DNA from: Planctomycetaceae bacterium
GTDB lineage: Bacteria; Planctomycetota; Planctomycetia; Pirellulales; Pirellulaceae
Reading direction: 5' to 3'
Length of the DNA stretch: 54,088 nt
Assembly (NCBI GenBank): GCA_002709225.1
Contig: PAQH01000005.1
Coordinates: 14,344 to 68,431 of the forward strand
The notes under the pieces are model-generated. The model was not told the origin of the DNA. It saw only the letters and a program-made list of their open reading frames with translations, and ran no database searches. The position numbers and the translations under genes are program-made. The stretch's first letter is position 1. Each line of letters starts with the position of its first letter. This document shows positions 1 to 10,355 of the stretch, in pieces.

Positions 1-10
1 GTTCGGACCG

Positions 11-39
11 CAGACAAACACTCTCTGATGCGATATATT
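11..39 (+). promoter_or_regulatory. Candidate sigma-70 promoter for acnA
   Basis: A CAGACA hexamer (11-16) and a TATATT hexamer (34-39) are separated by exactly 17 bases. They match the -35 and -10 consensus at 4/6 and 5/6 positions. Transcription would begin near base 46 and leave a leader of about 60 bases before the aconitase start. Found by eye only; no transcript data. Confidence 0.35.
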
Positions 40-107
40 CACGCACGGTACTCCTCCAGTACTTCACAGCTGGATTTTCTCGATTCACGACAGAACTACG
101 GTGCGCA

Positions 108-2855
108 ATGAACAGCGGTGACTCGGCGTTTGATCTATTCCAAGCGCGGGCAACGATTCAAACTGAATCTGGTTCCGTGGCGATTTACCGGATCATGCGT
201 TTGGAAGAACTAGGGCTTGGCAAAGTTTCCCAACTACCTTACTCCATCCGTGTATTGCTGGAGTCCGTTTTACGTCAGTGTGACGGGTTTTCAGTTACCG
301 AAGAGGATGTCCGCAATCTGGCATCCTGGGAGGCCACGTCTCCGGCGAAAGTGGAGATCCCTTTCAAACCGGCCCGTGTCGTTCTACAGGATTTTACCGG
401 CGTACCCGCAGTGGTCGATCTGGCGGCGATGCGCAGTGCGATGAAGCGGTTGGGGGGGGATCCCAATAAGATTAATCCATTGATTCCAGTTGACCTTGTG
501 ATCGATCACTCGGTCCAAGTGGATCGATTTGGTAGCGCCGATGCGTTAGAGCACAATATTGATCTTGAATTTCAACGCAACCGGGAACGCTATGAGTTTT
601 TGCGGTGGGGACAACAGGCTTTTGACAATTTTCGCGTGGTTCCACCCAATGTGGGAATTGTACATCAAGTGAACCTGGAGTTTCTCGCCAAGGGAGTTTT
701 TCGGTCCCAGGATCAACAGGGCGATATTCTCATTCCCGACACACTGGTCGGCACTGACAGTCACACGACGATGATCAATGGCCTTGGAGTGGTGGGCTGG
801 GGTGTCGGTGGGATTGAGGCAGAAGCGGTCATGCTGGGGCAGCCGCTGTATATGCTGATGCCTGAGGTGGTGGGATTTGAGCTGACTGGTGAGTTGCCAG
901 CTGGCGCGACGGCGACGGATCTCGTACTGAAGGTCACAGAGCAATTGCGTCAGGAGGGCGTGGTTGGCAAGTTCGTCGAGTTCTATGGCAGTGGTGTGGC
1001 ACGGATGTCATTGGCTGATCGTGCCACGATAGCCAACATGGCGCCCGAATATGGCGCGACCATGGGATTTTTCCCTGTCGATGATGAGACTCTGGAATTC
1101 TTGCGGCGGACAGGACGTGAACCGGGTGAGGTGGATCTCGTCGAACGGTATACCAAGGAATTGGGGATTTTTCGTAGCGGCGATTCACCGGTCCCGAACT
1201 ACTCCAAGACTCTCTCCCTGGACGCCGGCACGGTTGAGCCTGCCCTGGCAGGCCCCAAGCGACCACAAGATCGAGTGCCCTTGTCGGACATGTCCTCCTC
1301 GTTTGCGTCGGTACTGGAGGCGCCTGTCGCCGAGCGAGGTTTTGGCCTCGACTCAAACGCGCTGGCGAGCACCGCGCACGTGCAAGACAACGGCAGTTCG
1401 GTGGAAATAGGTCATGGGGCGGTTGTCATTGCTGCCATCACCAGTTGCACGAATACCAGTAATCCCTCCGTAATGCTTGCTGCCGGGATCTTGGCGCAGA
1501 AAGCCGTAGCACGCGGGCTGCGCGTCAAACCGTATGTGAAGACCAGCTTGGCCCCCGGCTCGCGCGTCGTCAGCGATTATCTAGACAAGGCAGGTTGTAC
1601 CGAGCCGCTTGAGGAGTTGGGTTTTCATACCGTTGGTTACGGTTGCACTTCATGCATTGGGAATAGTGGTCCGCTACCCAAACCAGTGGCTGCTGCAATT
1701 GAAGAGGGACAGTTGGTCGCGGCGGCGGTACTCAGCGGGAATCGTAATTTTGAAGGTCGTGTGAATCCGTTAACAAAAGCAAACTATCTCGCCAGCCCAC
1801 CATTAGTGGTGGCTTACGCGCTCGCTGGTTCGACGTCTATTGACTTGACTAGCGAACCAATTGGCAAGGATCGCGACGGCCAGGATGTGTATCTCAAGGA
1901 ACTGTGGCCGAGCCCGGAGGAGATTCAGCAGGCGATTGCCCATTCGATTAGCCCCGAAATGTTTCGCGCTCGGTATGGCCGTGCCTTCGATGCCAACGAA
2001 ACCTGGAATCGTATTGAGGTAAGTGGCGGAGAGTTATACGGTTGGGATCCGGAGAGTACGTACATTCAGGAACCGCCTTTCCTAGTGGGATTGACCCGTG
2101 ACGAGACGCCGACAGAGCCGATTCGTGGGGCCCGCGTGTTAGCATTGTTGGGTGACTCGGTCACGACGGACCACATTTCCCCCGCTGGCGCAATTGCCCA
2201 GGAGAGCCCGGCGGGGTTGTTTCTGGCGGAACGAGGCGTCGCAACTACGGATTTCAATAGCTACGGATCACGCCGTGGCAACGACCGTGTGATGCTGCGC
2301 GGCACGTTTGCCAACATTCGTATTCGTAACCAGCTGGCACCTGGCACAGAGGGTGGTTGGACCCGGCACTTCCCTTCCGGTGACCAGCTGACGATTTATG
2401 ACGCCGCCATGCGTTATCAGCAGGAGGGTGTGCAACTTGTCGTGCTGGCGGGCGGTGAATACGGTACGGGAAGTAGTCGGGATTGGGCTGCTAAAGGCAC
2501 TCTGCTAATGGGTGTCAAGGCGGTGATCGCGGCTAGTTACGAACGCATCCATCGAAGCAACCTGGTTGGGATGGGCGTTTTGCCGCTTGAATTTCCGGCC
2601 GGTGAGACCTGGCAGTCGCTGGGATTGACAGGCGAAGAAGAGATTGACATCGCGGGATTAGGTGAGGAGTTGCAGGCTCGGGGAACCGTCAAAGTGCTGG
2701 CCAAACGAGCAGGTAAGCTGGCATGTGAATTTGAAGCAGCAGTCCGCATCGATACGCCGGTGGAATTGGATTACTACCGTAACGGTGGAATTCTACAAAC
2801 GGTGTTGCGAAACCTGCTCAAGGGGAACGCGGCATCGGAAGACGATCGCGAGTGA
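108..2855 (+). CDS. acnA: Aconitate hydratase A (citrate/isocitrate isomerase)
   Basis: Cytoplasmic [4Fe-4S] enzyme of the TCA cycle that interconverts citrate and isocitrate through cis-aconitate. The 915-residue length is normal for the AcnA/IRP1 type. The cluster cysteines are visible: one in the SCTNTS segment near residue 450 and a CTSC pair near residue 515. The C-terminal swivel domain contains the [13 protein letters not shown] segment and the [10 protein letters not shown] substrate loop. The ATG at 108 fits the family N-terminus, although no strong Shine-Dalgarno sequence is visible. The gene stands alone and is convergent with the membrane/TPR gene that ends 40 bases downstream. 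AcnA-type proteins can moonlight as RNA-binding regulators in other bacteria; nothing here tests that. Confidence 0.97.
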   Translation: MNSGDSAFDLFQARATIQTESGSVAIYRIMRLEELGLGKVSQLPYSIRVLLESVLRQCDGFSVTEEDVRNLASWEATSPAKVEIPFKPARVVLQDFTGVPAVVDLAAMRSAMKRLGGDPNKINPLIPVDLVIDHSVQVDRFGSADALEHNIDLEFQRNRERYEFLRWGQQAFDNFRVVPPNVGIVHQVNLEFLAKGVFRSQDQQGDILIPDTLVGTDSHTTMINGLGVVGWGVGGIEAEAVMLGQPLYMLMPEVVGFELTGELPAGATATDLVLKVTEQLRQEGVVGKFVEFYGSGVARMSLADRATIANMAPEYGATMGFFPVDDETLEFLRRTGREPGEVDLVERYTKELGIFRSGDSPVPNYSKTLSLDAGTVEPALAGPKRPQDRVPLSDMSSSFASVLEAPVAERGFGLDSNALASTAHVQDNGSSVEIGHGAVVIAAITSCTNTSNPSVMLAAGILAQKAVARGLRVKPYVKTSLAPGSRVVSDYLDKAGCTEPLEELGFHTVGYGCTSCIGNSGPLPKPVAAAIEEGQLVAAAVLSGNRNFEGRVNPLTKANYLASPPLVVAYALAGSTSIDLTSEPIGKDRDGQDVYLKELWPSPEEIQQAIAHSISPEMFRARYGRAFDANETWNRIEVSGGELYGWDPESTYIQEPPFLVGLTRDETPTEPIRGARVLALLGDSVTTDHISPAGAIAQESPAGLFLAERGVATTDFNSYGSRRGNDRVMLRGTFANIRIRNQLAPGTEGGWTRHFPSGDQLTIYDAAMRYQQEGVQLVVLAGGEYGTGSSRDWAAKGTLLMGVKAVIAASYERIHRSNLVGMGVLPLEFPAGETWQSLGLTGEEEIDIAGLGEELQARGTVKVLAKRAGKLACEFEAAVRIDTPVELDYYRNGGILQTVLRNLLKGNAASEDDRE

Positions 2856-2894
2856 TGGCCTCCGAGTGTTCGGAGGGAACTAGGTCGCGTGCGT

Positions 2895-4967
2895 TTAGCG
2901 CCCTTGGTTCAAGTCCAACAGCAGTTGGGGGGGGATTGGCTGGCCCAGACGGCGCGCTTCCTCAAGATGTCGCCTCGCGTCGCCGAATTGACTCAACTCG
3001 TAGTAAGCCAGGGCCAGGTTGTAGTGAGCGGCCGCGTTTTCAGGAGCCAGATCAAGCGCGCGTCGATACGTTGTGATCGCCTCGTCCCAGCGCTCGAGCG
3101 TGGAGTAGACGGCACCTAGGTTATTCAGCAAACCCGGGAACGGCGCATGGTTCTGTAGGCAGCGTTCAAACTGCCGGGCCGCGGACGCGAGTCGCCCTGT
3201 TTGATAGTAGCTCAGTCCTAATTGAAAACGTGACTGCAGGTGATCGGGATCGCGGTCGACGGCGATTTCAAGACACCGCACCGCTTGCTCGACGTTCTTT
3301 TTCTCCAGGTACACGAGGCCCAGACGATAATTCGCGACCGCTGCATGCTTAGGTGAAGAAGCCGCTTCGCCAAGTACAGCGAGTGCTTCGTCGAACTCAT
3401 TCAGAGCACAAAGCGCGCTGCCCAGGCTGAGTAGTAACGCTGAATTTCGTGAGATGTCCAGGCCGGACACTGCAACTTCGCGGGCCTTTTGGAATTGCTC
3501 ATCCGCAACTAAGGCGTCGGTTAGATCGTGGTAGCAACGCCAGTCGCCAGGTGCGAGTTGAACCGCCATTGTCAGGGCAGTTATGGCGTCCGAGTATTGG
3601 CCCGCTGCGCGGTGAGCGCGTCCCAGAGTTGCTTGTGCGCGATAGGAACGTGGTCGTCGTGCAACGGCTTTTTGCGCGAGTTCTACCGCCGCTGTGACGT
3701 TTCCTCGACGGATTGCAGATTGACTTGCCAACGCTTGGACTTCCGGCAGATCGGGTGTCCACTGAAAGACGACTTTCAGTAGCTGGTCTTCGTGGGCTGA
3801 CGAATTCGTGCCGGTACGTCTTTCCAGGGCAAACAAACTACCGAGCACGATGACCAGGAGGCCGCATTTGGCGAGATGTTCTAGTGGGAGGACCCGTCGC
3901 TGCTGACTTATGGGGGCCGGTGCCACCGAGGTGTTTTGGGGAATCGATCTCTCCCGTACTTTCCAGATGAAGCCATCGAAATAGAAATGCAGAAGCGTCG
4001 AGGTTGCGATCAGCGAAAGCAGGCATTGTTGCATCACCGGTTGAGTTAATAGGGAGCCGAAATAACGCACGCAGCCAAAGCCAGCGATGCTGGCCACATA
4101 GATTGCCAGTAATGGGCCGGGCCGTAGCAGTTGTGTCGCCATCGCCCCCAAACTGCCGCGCCACGCATCTGCCAACCGCCGATTGTAGGTCCAAACGACA
4201 GCGTAATACTGCGCGGCGTGGAAGACCTCGAACATCGCGATACCGACCAGGACGTTGGTGGTCGCCGTACCCGCTAGCAGATAAAGACCGCCAGTCATGG
4301 TGGCCAACAGCAGCTTGGGTGAGTTGATGTGACCGCGCCGGAAGGAGAGTATGGCGTTGATTCCATAGCAGAGGGCGACCAGCCCCACCAGGACAGCGCA
4401 GAGACCTCGTAAACGAGGGAGCCAGGATGCGTCGAGTGGCGGTATGCCACTTTGCCACAAGCCGGTGATCACGGCATTGACCCGGGCGTCGCTGTAGAGC
4501 ATTCCTGCTGCGAAGATGGCGAAGCACACCGAAAAATCCAAGTACTTGGACCAGCGTTCCTGACGACCTCCCTTGAGGTCATAGATTCTCATGAATCCAT
4601 ATGTTTGCATCAGGCCATGCCAGGTTCCCCACAGCAGCAACACCAGAGTCAACCCGTGGAGATCTTGGAACAGAAAAAGCGCCGAGACCGCCAGGAAAAG
4701 AGGTGGCGCAAGGAGGAAACGCCAGCGAAACCTGGCAAACAGTTCCGCGTCACCGTAGCAGCGATAGAATCCTGGCAGGTGATGCGCGAACGAGGCGAAT
4801 GACGCGACGACCAGGTCGATTTGTTCCGGTGTTGCCCAGTGCCGGCCAATGATCCAGATCACGGGCACGATCAAAACAGGGGTGCCGACAAGAAATAGCA
4901 GGTCCAACGTGGGAGAAAGGATCCACGCACTGGATGTGGGGCGGCTGGCAATCCTGCAGTCACTCAT
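2895..4967 (-). CDS. Polytopic membrane protein with conserved histidines fused to a TPR domain
   Basis: A 690-residue protein of unknown function. Residues about 15-385 contain roughly ten hydrophobic segments. Residues about 405-690 form a run of tetratricopeptide repeats (e.g. AAHYNLALAYYELSQFGDA near the C-terminus), which normally mediate protein contacts. Single or paired histidines sit in aromatic contexts within or beside the membrane segments: His62-His63 in FAHHLPGFYRCYGD, His117 in GTWHGLMQTYGF, His250 in FEVFHAAQYY and His327 in LLHFYFDGF. This pattern is reminiscent of membrane enzymes that bind metal through histidines, but I cannot assign a family. The TPR part is probably on one face of the membrane as a docking arm. 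The gene is monocistronic and convergent with acnA; its upstream neighbour trpA is 204 bases away. Confidence 0.85.
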   Translation of the reverse strand: MSDCRIASRPTSSAWILSPTLDLLFLVGTPVLIVPVIWIIGRHWATPEQIDLVVASFASFAHHLPGFYRCYGDAELFARFRWRFLLAPPLFLAVSALFLFQDLHGLTLVLLLWGTWHGLMQTYGFMRIYDLKGGRQERWSKYLDFSVCFAIFAAGMLYSDARVNAVITGLWQSGIPPLDASWLPRLRGLCAVLVGLVALCYGINAILSFRRGHINSPKLLLATMTGGLYLLAGTATTNVLVGIAMFEVFHAAQYYAVVWTYNRRLADAWRGSLGAMATQLLRPGPLLAIYVASIAGFGCVRYFGSLLTQPVMQQCLLSLIATSTLLHFYFDGFIWKVRERSIPQNTSVAPAPISQQRRVLPLEHLAKCGLLVIVLGSLFALERRTGTNSSAHEDQLLKVVFQWTPDLPEVQALASQSAIRRGNVTAAVELAQKAVARRPRSYRAQATLGRAHRAAGQYSDAITALTMAVQLAPGDWRCYHDLTDALVADEQFQKAREVAVSGLDISRNSALLLSLGSALCALNEFDEALAVLGEAASSPKHAAVANYRLGLVYLEKKNVEQAVRCLEIAVDRDPDHLQSRFQLGLSYYQTGRLASAARQFERCLQNHAPFPGLLNNLGAVYSTLERWDEAITTYRRALDLAPENAAAHYNLALAYYELSQFGDARRHLEEARRLGQPIPPQLLLDLNQGR

Positions 4968-5171
4968 GGGAAATGCCGAGTGCGGGCACCCGGAAAGACT
5001 TGGAAGACACCTTTAGATCGCAGTTTTTATCATTCGCGTCCAGATCTGATTCGACGAATAGAATGCGGACGAGGAATGATACATCGCTAGCATGCCATTT
5101 TCGCTGGAGTTGCAATCCCGTCTAGTTCGCAAAATTGGCAGCTGGGATGCTGGCCAGTCGTGACGGTTAGG

Positions 5172-5968
<797 letters not shown>

Positions 5969-5978
<10 letters not shown>

Positions 5979-6319
5979 GGGGTACCTGACTCAGGGGTAG
6001 TGGTGCCAAACAGGTAGATAAACAGGATAGACAATAGTGGTGCGAGCAGTAACTGGATGCCGACCAGGATCGTGAATCGTGTAATTCCGTGATAGAGCAA
6101 GTCGACCAAGGCAGCGCACGAAAACGAGAGCAACAAACAGCGAAACCTCCGCCGTAGTACCGCGACATTGGCCGGTGGCGTAGGGGGCGTGTATTCTGCG
6201 GATCCTCGGTTGCTGTAGTTTGTCGTTGAGTCGCCGTTGTGTCCCGGCCTTCCGCAATTCCAACACAAATCGAATGTTGCGGGTACCGATTCAGCACACG
6301 ACGGACAACACCAGTCCAT
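5969..6319 (-). CDS. Small zinc-ribbon, two-TM membrane protein inside the trpBA operon
   Basis: A 116-residue protein of unknown function. It starts with a zinc ribbon made of Cys5-x2-Cys8 and Cys19-x2-Cys22 (CPSC ... CWNC). A polar linker (residues 27-52) is followed by two hydrophobic helices (about 60-78 and 84-104). The ATG at 6319 was chosen over longer readings because GGGAGAAG lies just upstream and because the zinc ribbon begins there. It starts 88 bases after trpB and overlaps trpA by 10 bases, so it is almost certainly co-transcribed with both. Such fusions of a zinc ribbon to a membrane hairpin are common small proteins in planctomycetes, but a role in tryptophan synthesis is not known. 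Confidence 0.85.
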
Positions 6320-6407
6320 GTTCTTCTCCCGCGCTGCACGAGATCGTCGGTCGAACACTTGGGACGGTTGTGGACGACGCGGCGGTGTATTGCATTTGGG
6401 GAATCGA

Positions 6408-7661
6408 TCAAGTTTCGTGAGAGGCTTCATCGAGGCCGAGTTGGACGTCCCGCAGGCGAGCAATCTCGCTCGCATCCTTATCGCCTCTTCCAGATAGACA
6501 AACCACGACGATCTCGTCGTGGCAACCGGTGCTGGCGATCTTCATCGCCTGTGATACGGCATGCGAGCTTTCCAAGGCTGGCAGGATTCCTTCACAGGCT
6601 GCCACGGCATCGAAAGCTTTCAGGGCATCGCGATCTTCGCAGGTTTTGTACTCAACTCTACCTGCATTTTTCCAATAACTGTGCTCCGGGCCGACGCCCG
6701 GGTAATCGAGTCCCGCAGAGATCGAATGGACATCGCTGGTCTGACCGTCGTTGTCTTGCATGACGTAGCTGTAGCTGCCGTGCAAAACGCCGGGGTCTCC
6801 ATAGGTCAACGGTGACGCGTGTTCGCCGCAACCAGCGCCCAATCCACCTGCCTCGACCCCGGTCAGGTGGACACCTGGATCATTGATGAAAGGATAGAAC
6901 ATCCCGGCAGCATTGCTCCCTCCTCCAACGCAGGCGACTACCCGATCCGGCAAACGTCCGAGTTGTGCAAGGCATTGCTGTCGAGCTTCAGTCCCGATGA
7001 TTGACTGGAAGTCTCGGACCATCATCGGGAAGGGGTGTGGGCCGACCACGGAGCCGATGATGTAATGTGTGGATTCGACACTGGACATCCAGTCTCGCAT
7101 GGCCTCGTTAATGGCGTCACGCAGTGTCCGCGATCCGCTGGAAACCGCCCGCACCTCTGCTCCCAAGAGCTTCATGCTAAACACATTGGGTGCCTGGCGG
7201 CGCACGTCTTCTTCGCCCATATACACAATGCATGGAAGACCGAATCGTGCACAGGCAGTTGCGGTAGCGACTCCATGTTGTCCCGCTCCCGTTTCAGCAA
7301 TCACCCGTGATTTGCCCATGCGGATCGTGAGCAGCGCTTGCCCGAGCGTGTTATTGATTTTGTGAGCGCCCGTGTGGTTTAGGTCTTCGCGTTTGAACCA
7401 GATCTGAGATCCTCCGCACCGCGCAGTGAGCCGCTCTGCGTAGTACAGGGGAGAGGGGCGCCCGACGAAGCTTCGCAGGAGTTCAGTCAATTCGGCTTGA
7501 AATTTGGGATCGTTACGTGCCGCTTCGTATTCGACGACGAGCTCGTCCAGGGCACGCGTCAACGTTTCGGGTACGTAGCGGCCACCAAAATCACCGAATC
7601 GACCTTGGTCTGTCGGTACGTTGGCAGCGAGCTTTGCAGTTTGGTTTCCGGATATTGTCAT
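6408..7661 (-). CDS. trpB: Tryptophan synthase beta subunit
   Basis: PLP enzyme that condenses indole with serine to give tryptophan. The PLP-binding lysine is in HTGAHKINN, the catalytic glutamate in AETGAGQHG and the cofactor phosphate loop in GGGSNAAGM. The N-terminal [15 protein letters not shown] segment is diagnostic of the TrpB1 (TrpA-dependent) type. The reading frame is open for 41 further codons upstream. The ATG at 7661 is preferred because a good promoter -10 element lies at 7695-7700, leaving a leader of only about 27 bases. The ATG at 7682 would be almost leaderless. The resulting 417 residues match the family length. First gene of the trpB - zinc ribbon - trpA operon. Confidence 0.96.
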   Translation of the reverse strand: MTISGNQTAKLAANVPTDQGRFGDFGGRYVPETLTRALDELVVEYEAARNDPKFQAELTELLRSFVGRPSPLYYAERLTARCGGSQIWFKREDLNHTGAHKINNTLGQALLTIRMGKSRVIAETGAGQHGVATATACARFGLPCIVYMGEEDVRRQAPNVFSMKLLGAEVRAVSSGSRTLRDAINEAMRDWMSSVESTHYIIGSVVGPHPFPMMVRDFQSIIGTEARQQCLAQLGRLPDRVVACVGGGSNAAGMFYPFINDPGVHLTGVEAGGLGAGCGEHASPLTYGDPGVLHGSYSYVMQDNDGQTSDVHSISAGLDYPGVGPEHSYWKNAGRVEYKTCEDRDALKAFDAVAACEGILPALESSHAVSQAMKIASTGCHDEIVVVCLSGRGDKDASEIARLRDVQLGLDEASHET

Positions 7662-7694
7662 TGGGAATTCCAGAGGAGCCATGCAGGTTACCAG

Positions 7695-7723
7695 ATTCTG
7701 AAACCTGCTCTCGGGGTGGTCAA
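7695..7723 (-). promoter_or_regulatory. Candidate sigma-70 promoter of the trpBA operon
   Basis: On the minus strand, TTGACC (7723-7718) and CAGAAT (7700-7695) are separated by exactly 17 bases, a 5/6 and 4/6 match to the -35 and -10 consensus. Predicted transcription start is near 7688, about 27 bases before the preferred trpB start codon. Confidence 0.5.
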
Positions 7724-7738
7724 GGGTAAGGAGGCGAG

Positions 7739-7754
7739 TGCTCAATATTGAGCA
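7739..7754. promoter_or_regulatory. 16-bp perfect palindrome upstream of the trpB promoter
   Basis: The sequence TGCTCAATATTGAGCA is a perfect 16-bp palindrome lying 15 bases upstream of the -35 element of the trpB promoter (around position -60). The size and position suit a dimeric transcription factor; which one is unknown. Confidence 0.45.
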
Positions 7755-8156
7755 GCACCGGCAGCAGCTCAGCAGAGACTTCACGCAGCCCAGGTCGACG
7801 GGGGGGAGAGGTGGCTTTCACGCGAGGCGGTGGTAATTTGGTGGCCCAGTACCGACCGTAGCTTGTGATCTGGTACCTTGGGCGGATGCTCTGCAGCTCA
7901 CAGAGACTGATGGGAAATCTCGTACTGGACACCAGAAAACATCGCGAACGATTGGTGGGAATACTTGTCGAGTTGCGCTGCCGGAGCCGCGTCGGGGCAT
8001 CTTGTACGGGCCAGCGGCAAAGCGACACCAGTCGGTCCCAGCAGAATTTTCGCACGTTACAGGCAGCCGGCCTAGCCAGAAACGTCCTGATTTCGTGGCG
8101 GAAGCGGAAAACGTCGAGGCCTCTGCGGAACGCATGGCATGCGGTTGCCGGCGCGA
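7755..8156. other. Non-coding stretch upstream of trpB
   Basis: About 400 bases between the palindrome and the next minus-strand gene. The open frames on both strands (e.g. minus 7818-8135, plus 7865-8422) have no recognisable domain, no ribosome binding site and low-complexity, Arg/Ser-rich compositions typical of shadow frames. I see no RNA gene or repeat here. Confidence 0.5.
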
Positions 8157-8387
8157 TTAGTGAAGCCGTGTGCGCGATTCCTCGGTCGATGACAGCAATT
8201 GGTCCGCCCGGTCGAGCAGGCTGGATTCCGGCTTCGCGACCGCGACGCCTTGCCTGCTATGGGTATCGGTTTCAAATTGACCGTGGCAGTGCTGACACTG
8301 CAACGTCCGACCTAGATATTCCAGGCGGACTTCCAATTGCCTGCCACAGGTGGGGCACTCTTGCACAAAGTATGTGGCGCCAGACAT
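8157..8387 (-). CDS. Small zinc-ribbon protein, 76 residues
   Basis: Unknown function. The protein has a CPTC pair (residues 11-14) and a CQHC pair (about residues 31-34) separated by a short beta-rich segment (LEVRLEYLGRTLQ), the layout of a small zinc ribbon. A polar tail follows. A near-perfect Shine-Dalgarno AGGAGGT sits 6 bases before the ATG at 8387, strong evidence that it is translated. A TTGACG hexamer at 8450-8445 (minus strand) could be its -35 element, but the matching -10 is poor. In planctomycetes this type of ribbon often occurs as an N-terminal domain of larger signalling or membrane proteins. Here it stands alone. Confidence 0.8.
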   Translation of the reverse strand: MSGATYFVQECPTCGRQLEVRLEYLGRTLQCQHCHGQFETDTHSRQGVAVAKPESSLLDRADQLLSSTEESRTRLH

Positions 8388-8662
8388 TGCGGTACCTCCT
8401 GATTACCGTTAGCCGCCGTTAAGATGAGACTAGGGCATATTTTACGTCAAATCCCCTGGCGGCACAATGAAAGTCTGCGATGTACCCAGGGGAGCTGGAG
8501 CGTGAAGGGGAGATGCGTCGTGCCGCGGCAGCTTGCCAGAGAGCTGTTGAGTGTGGTGCAAGTTACTTATTTATAACAGTTTATGGGATTTCATGGCGGA
8601 TCCGCGGAATGGTTGAGGTGAGCGTTGCTGGGACACCGGTACTGGGCTGGAGGAGTACAGTG

Positions 8663-8702
8663 TCTTTCCTCGGCGTCGTGGGTCTTTCCTCGGCGTCGTG
8701 GG
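8663..8702. repeat. Exact 20-bp tandem duplication
   Basis: The unit TCTTTCCTCGGCGTCGTGGG occurs twice in a row (8663-8682 and 8683-8702) without mismatch. It lies in non-coding DNA, so it probably reflects recent slippage and not a functional array. Confidence 0.9.
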
Positions 8703-8913
8703 AAGTCGATCCGGGCAGCCCGGCGGAAACGCTACAGGCTGAGTAGGAGGAGCGCGCGATCCCCGCTGAAATAGCAGTCCAGGCTGGCTGTGGTTCAGAA
8801 GAGAGCCTGCCGCTGTAGAGCGGAACTGCCAGCTGCCGTCGGCTGACCCGTTGAAACGCACGGCAACGCCCCGCTTAGTCAGCTCGAGCCGCGCCTGCGA
8901 CAAGGGGAAGGTG

Positions 8914-8937
8914 CGCCAGTCACCGTTGCAACTGGCG
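8914..8937 (-). terminator. Hairpin after the DUF1501 gene, weak terminator candidate
   Basis: CGCCAGT (8914-8920) pairs with ACTGGCG (8931-8937) around a 10-base loop. The hairpin starts 11 bases after the DUF1501 stop. On the minus strand no U-tract follows; on the plus strand ATTTTCT follows. It may stop transcription only weakly. Confidence 0.3.
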
Positions 8938-8948
8938 ATTTTCTCTAG

Positions 8949-10355
8949 CTACACCAGCTCGGAAATAGGTTGGCCGTGGTCCAATAAGTACTGGGGGCGG
9001 CCTGTGGGGTCGATGACGGTCGCGTGGTGTGGGTCGATGCCAATCGTATGGTAGAGCGTCGCGAATACATCCTTGTAATGAATGGGACGGGATGTGGCGG
9101 ACGCTGCCGTACGGTCTGTGGTGCCGATTACCTGTCCCAAATTCATGCCTCCGCCGGTGAGGATTGCTGGCGCCACCTGGGGCCAGTGGTCGCGTCCCGC
9201 ATTCTTGTTGATCTTGGGTGTGCGTCCGAATTCTCCCCAGGCGACAATCGTGACCTGGTCCAGCATGCCCCGTTCTTCCAGGTCGCTGACCAGTGCCGTC
9301 AGTCCTTGGTCGAGAATCGGAAGCATGTGCTTCATACGGGTAAAATTCCCTGAGTGGGTATCGAAATCACTGAATGACACACTCACGCAGCGTACGCCAG
9401 CTTCGACCAGGCGTCGTGCAAGCAGGAACTTGCGCATGGAACGGTGGTCGTCCGCGGTCACAAAACGTTCAACCGAAGACGCGGGGGCGGTGTAGCGTTT
9501 CAATTCGTGAGGTGCAATTTTGCTCAGATCGAGAGCATCCGCAAAGCGTCCTGACGTGAGAATGCTGGCTGCTTGCTGGTGAAAACGATCAAGGGCTTCC
9601 ATGTTTCCGCTGGCATCGAGTTCGCATTTGACGCGATCGAGCTCGGTGAGCAGGCTGGCGCGATCGCCCAGTCGCTTGGCATCCAACGTGTCGTTGAGTG
9701 CCAGGCTGGTCGTGTGATTGTTGCCCAATGCCGCCAGCTCTTTGACCATGCCGGCTTCCAGAGGCCGCGGAAAGATCTTCGAAATATCGGGTCGGAACGG
9801 TTTGAAGGAGGGGCCCAGGAAGCCTGGGCGCGCGCTATTACGTACCAACGGGCGCCCTTGCAGGAGGTCGACAAATGTGGGGGCGGGGTCGTCGCTAGAG
9901 CCTCGCAATCGCGTGAGCGCGCATCCCATGGCGGGACGTCCACCGAGAGCCGCCATGTTGGTGTTGCGAAAACCCGACTGGCATTGAAATGCGTCGTGCT
10001 GGCCAGCGGCACCCACCAGGGAGCGAATGTAGGAAAAGCGGTCTGCCATGGCGGCCAGCCGCGGCATCAATTCGCAAATCTGGAAACCCGGGATACGGGT
10101 GGCAATCGGTTGAAACTCACCGCGTACTTCACTTGGCGCGTTCGGTTTCAGATCGATCGTGTCCATTTGCGGCGGACCACCATCGAGGTGAATGTTGATA
10201 ATCGCTCGGTCCGATGCCGCGATTCCCGCCCTAGCCTCATTGCGGAGGAGATTGGCAAGCGTGAGACCACCCGCGCCGATTGCTCCCGCGGTTAAGAAAC
10301 GACGCCTGGTCACGCCGTCACATTGTCGAAATTCAGGACCTTGGACAGATAGCAT
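8949..10355 (-). CDS. Tat-exported DUF1501 (sulfatase-like) protein
   Basis: A 468-residue member of the DUF1501 family, which is expanded in planctomycetes and structurally related to sulfatases/alkaline phosphatases; the substrate is unknown. A twin-arginine signal (TRRRFLTAGAIGAGGL) marks it for export in folded form. Family landmarks include NIHLDGGPPQMDTIDLKPN, a region with HDAFQCQSGF, and WGEFGRTPKINKNAGRDHWP near the C-terminus, where metal-type Asp/His residues cluster. The ATG at 10355 was chosen because GGGAGGAA lies 7 bases upstream; the longer frame adds 14 residues before the Tat signal. DUF1501 genes usually follow a DUF1549/DUF1553 cytochrome-type gene. No such partner is next to it here. 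Confidence 0.93.
   Translation of the reverse strand: MLSVQGPEFRQCDGVTRRRFLTAGAIGAGGLTLANLLRNEARAGIAASDRAIINIHLDGGPPQMDTIDLKPNAPSEVRGEFQPIATRIPGFQICELMPRLAAMADRFSYIRSLVGAAGQHDAFQCQSGFRNTNMAALGGRPAMGCALTRLRGSSDDPAPTFVDLLQGRPLVRNSARPGFLGPSFKPFRPDISKIFPRPLEAGMVKELAALGNNHTTSLALNDTLDAKRLGDRASLLTELDRVKCELDASGNMEALDRFHQQAASILTSGRFADALDLSKIAPHELKRYTAPASSVERFVTADDHRSMRKFLLARRLVEAGVRCVSVSFSDFDTHSGNFTRMKHMLPILDQGLTALVSDLEERGMLDQVTIVAWGEFGRTPKINKNAGRDHWPQVAPAILTGGGMNLGQVIGTTDRTAASATSRPIHYKDVFATLYHTIGIDPHHATVIDPTGRPQYLLDHGQPISELV

Larger units (their letters stand above)
8388..8948. other. Non-coding stretch with a 20-bp tandem duplication
   Basis: About 560 bases without a convincing gene. Frames at plus 8480-8746 and minus 8571-8903 lack a ribosome binding site and any family signature. 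The stretch contains an exact 20-bp tandem duplication (8663-8702) and a hairpin (8914-8937) just after the DUF1501 stop codon. Confidence 0.5.

Noticed and set aside
7818..8135. 105-residue minus-strand open frame upstream of trpB
   Set aside because: No domain, no start signal and biased composition; the region is better explained as non-coding.
8571..8903. 110-residue minus-strand open frame after the DUF1501 gene
   Set aside because: No ribosome binding site or family signature; Pro/Arg/Ser-rich tail typical of a shadow frame, and it spans the tandem duplication.
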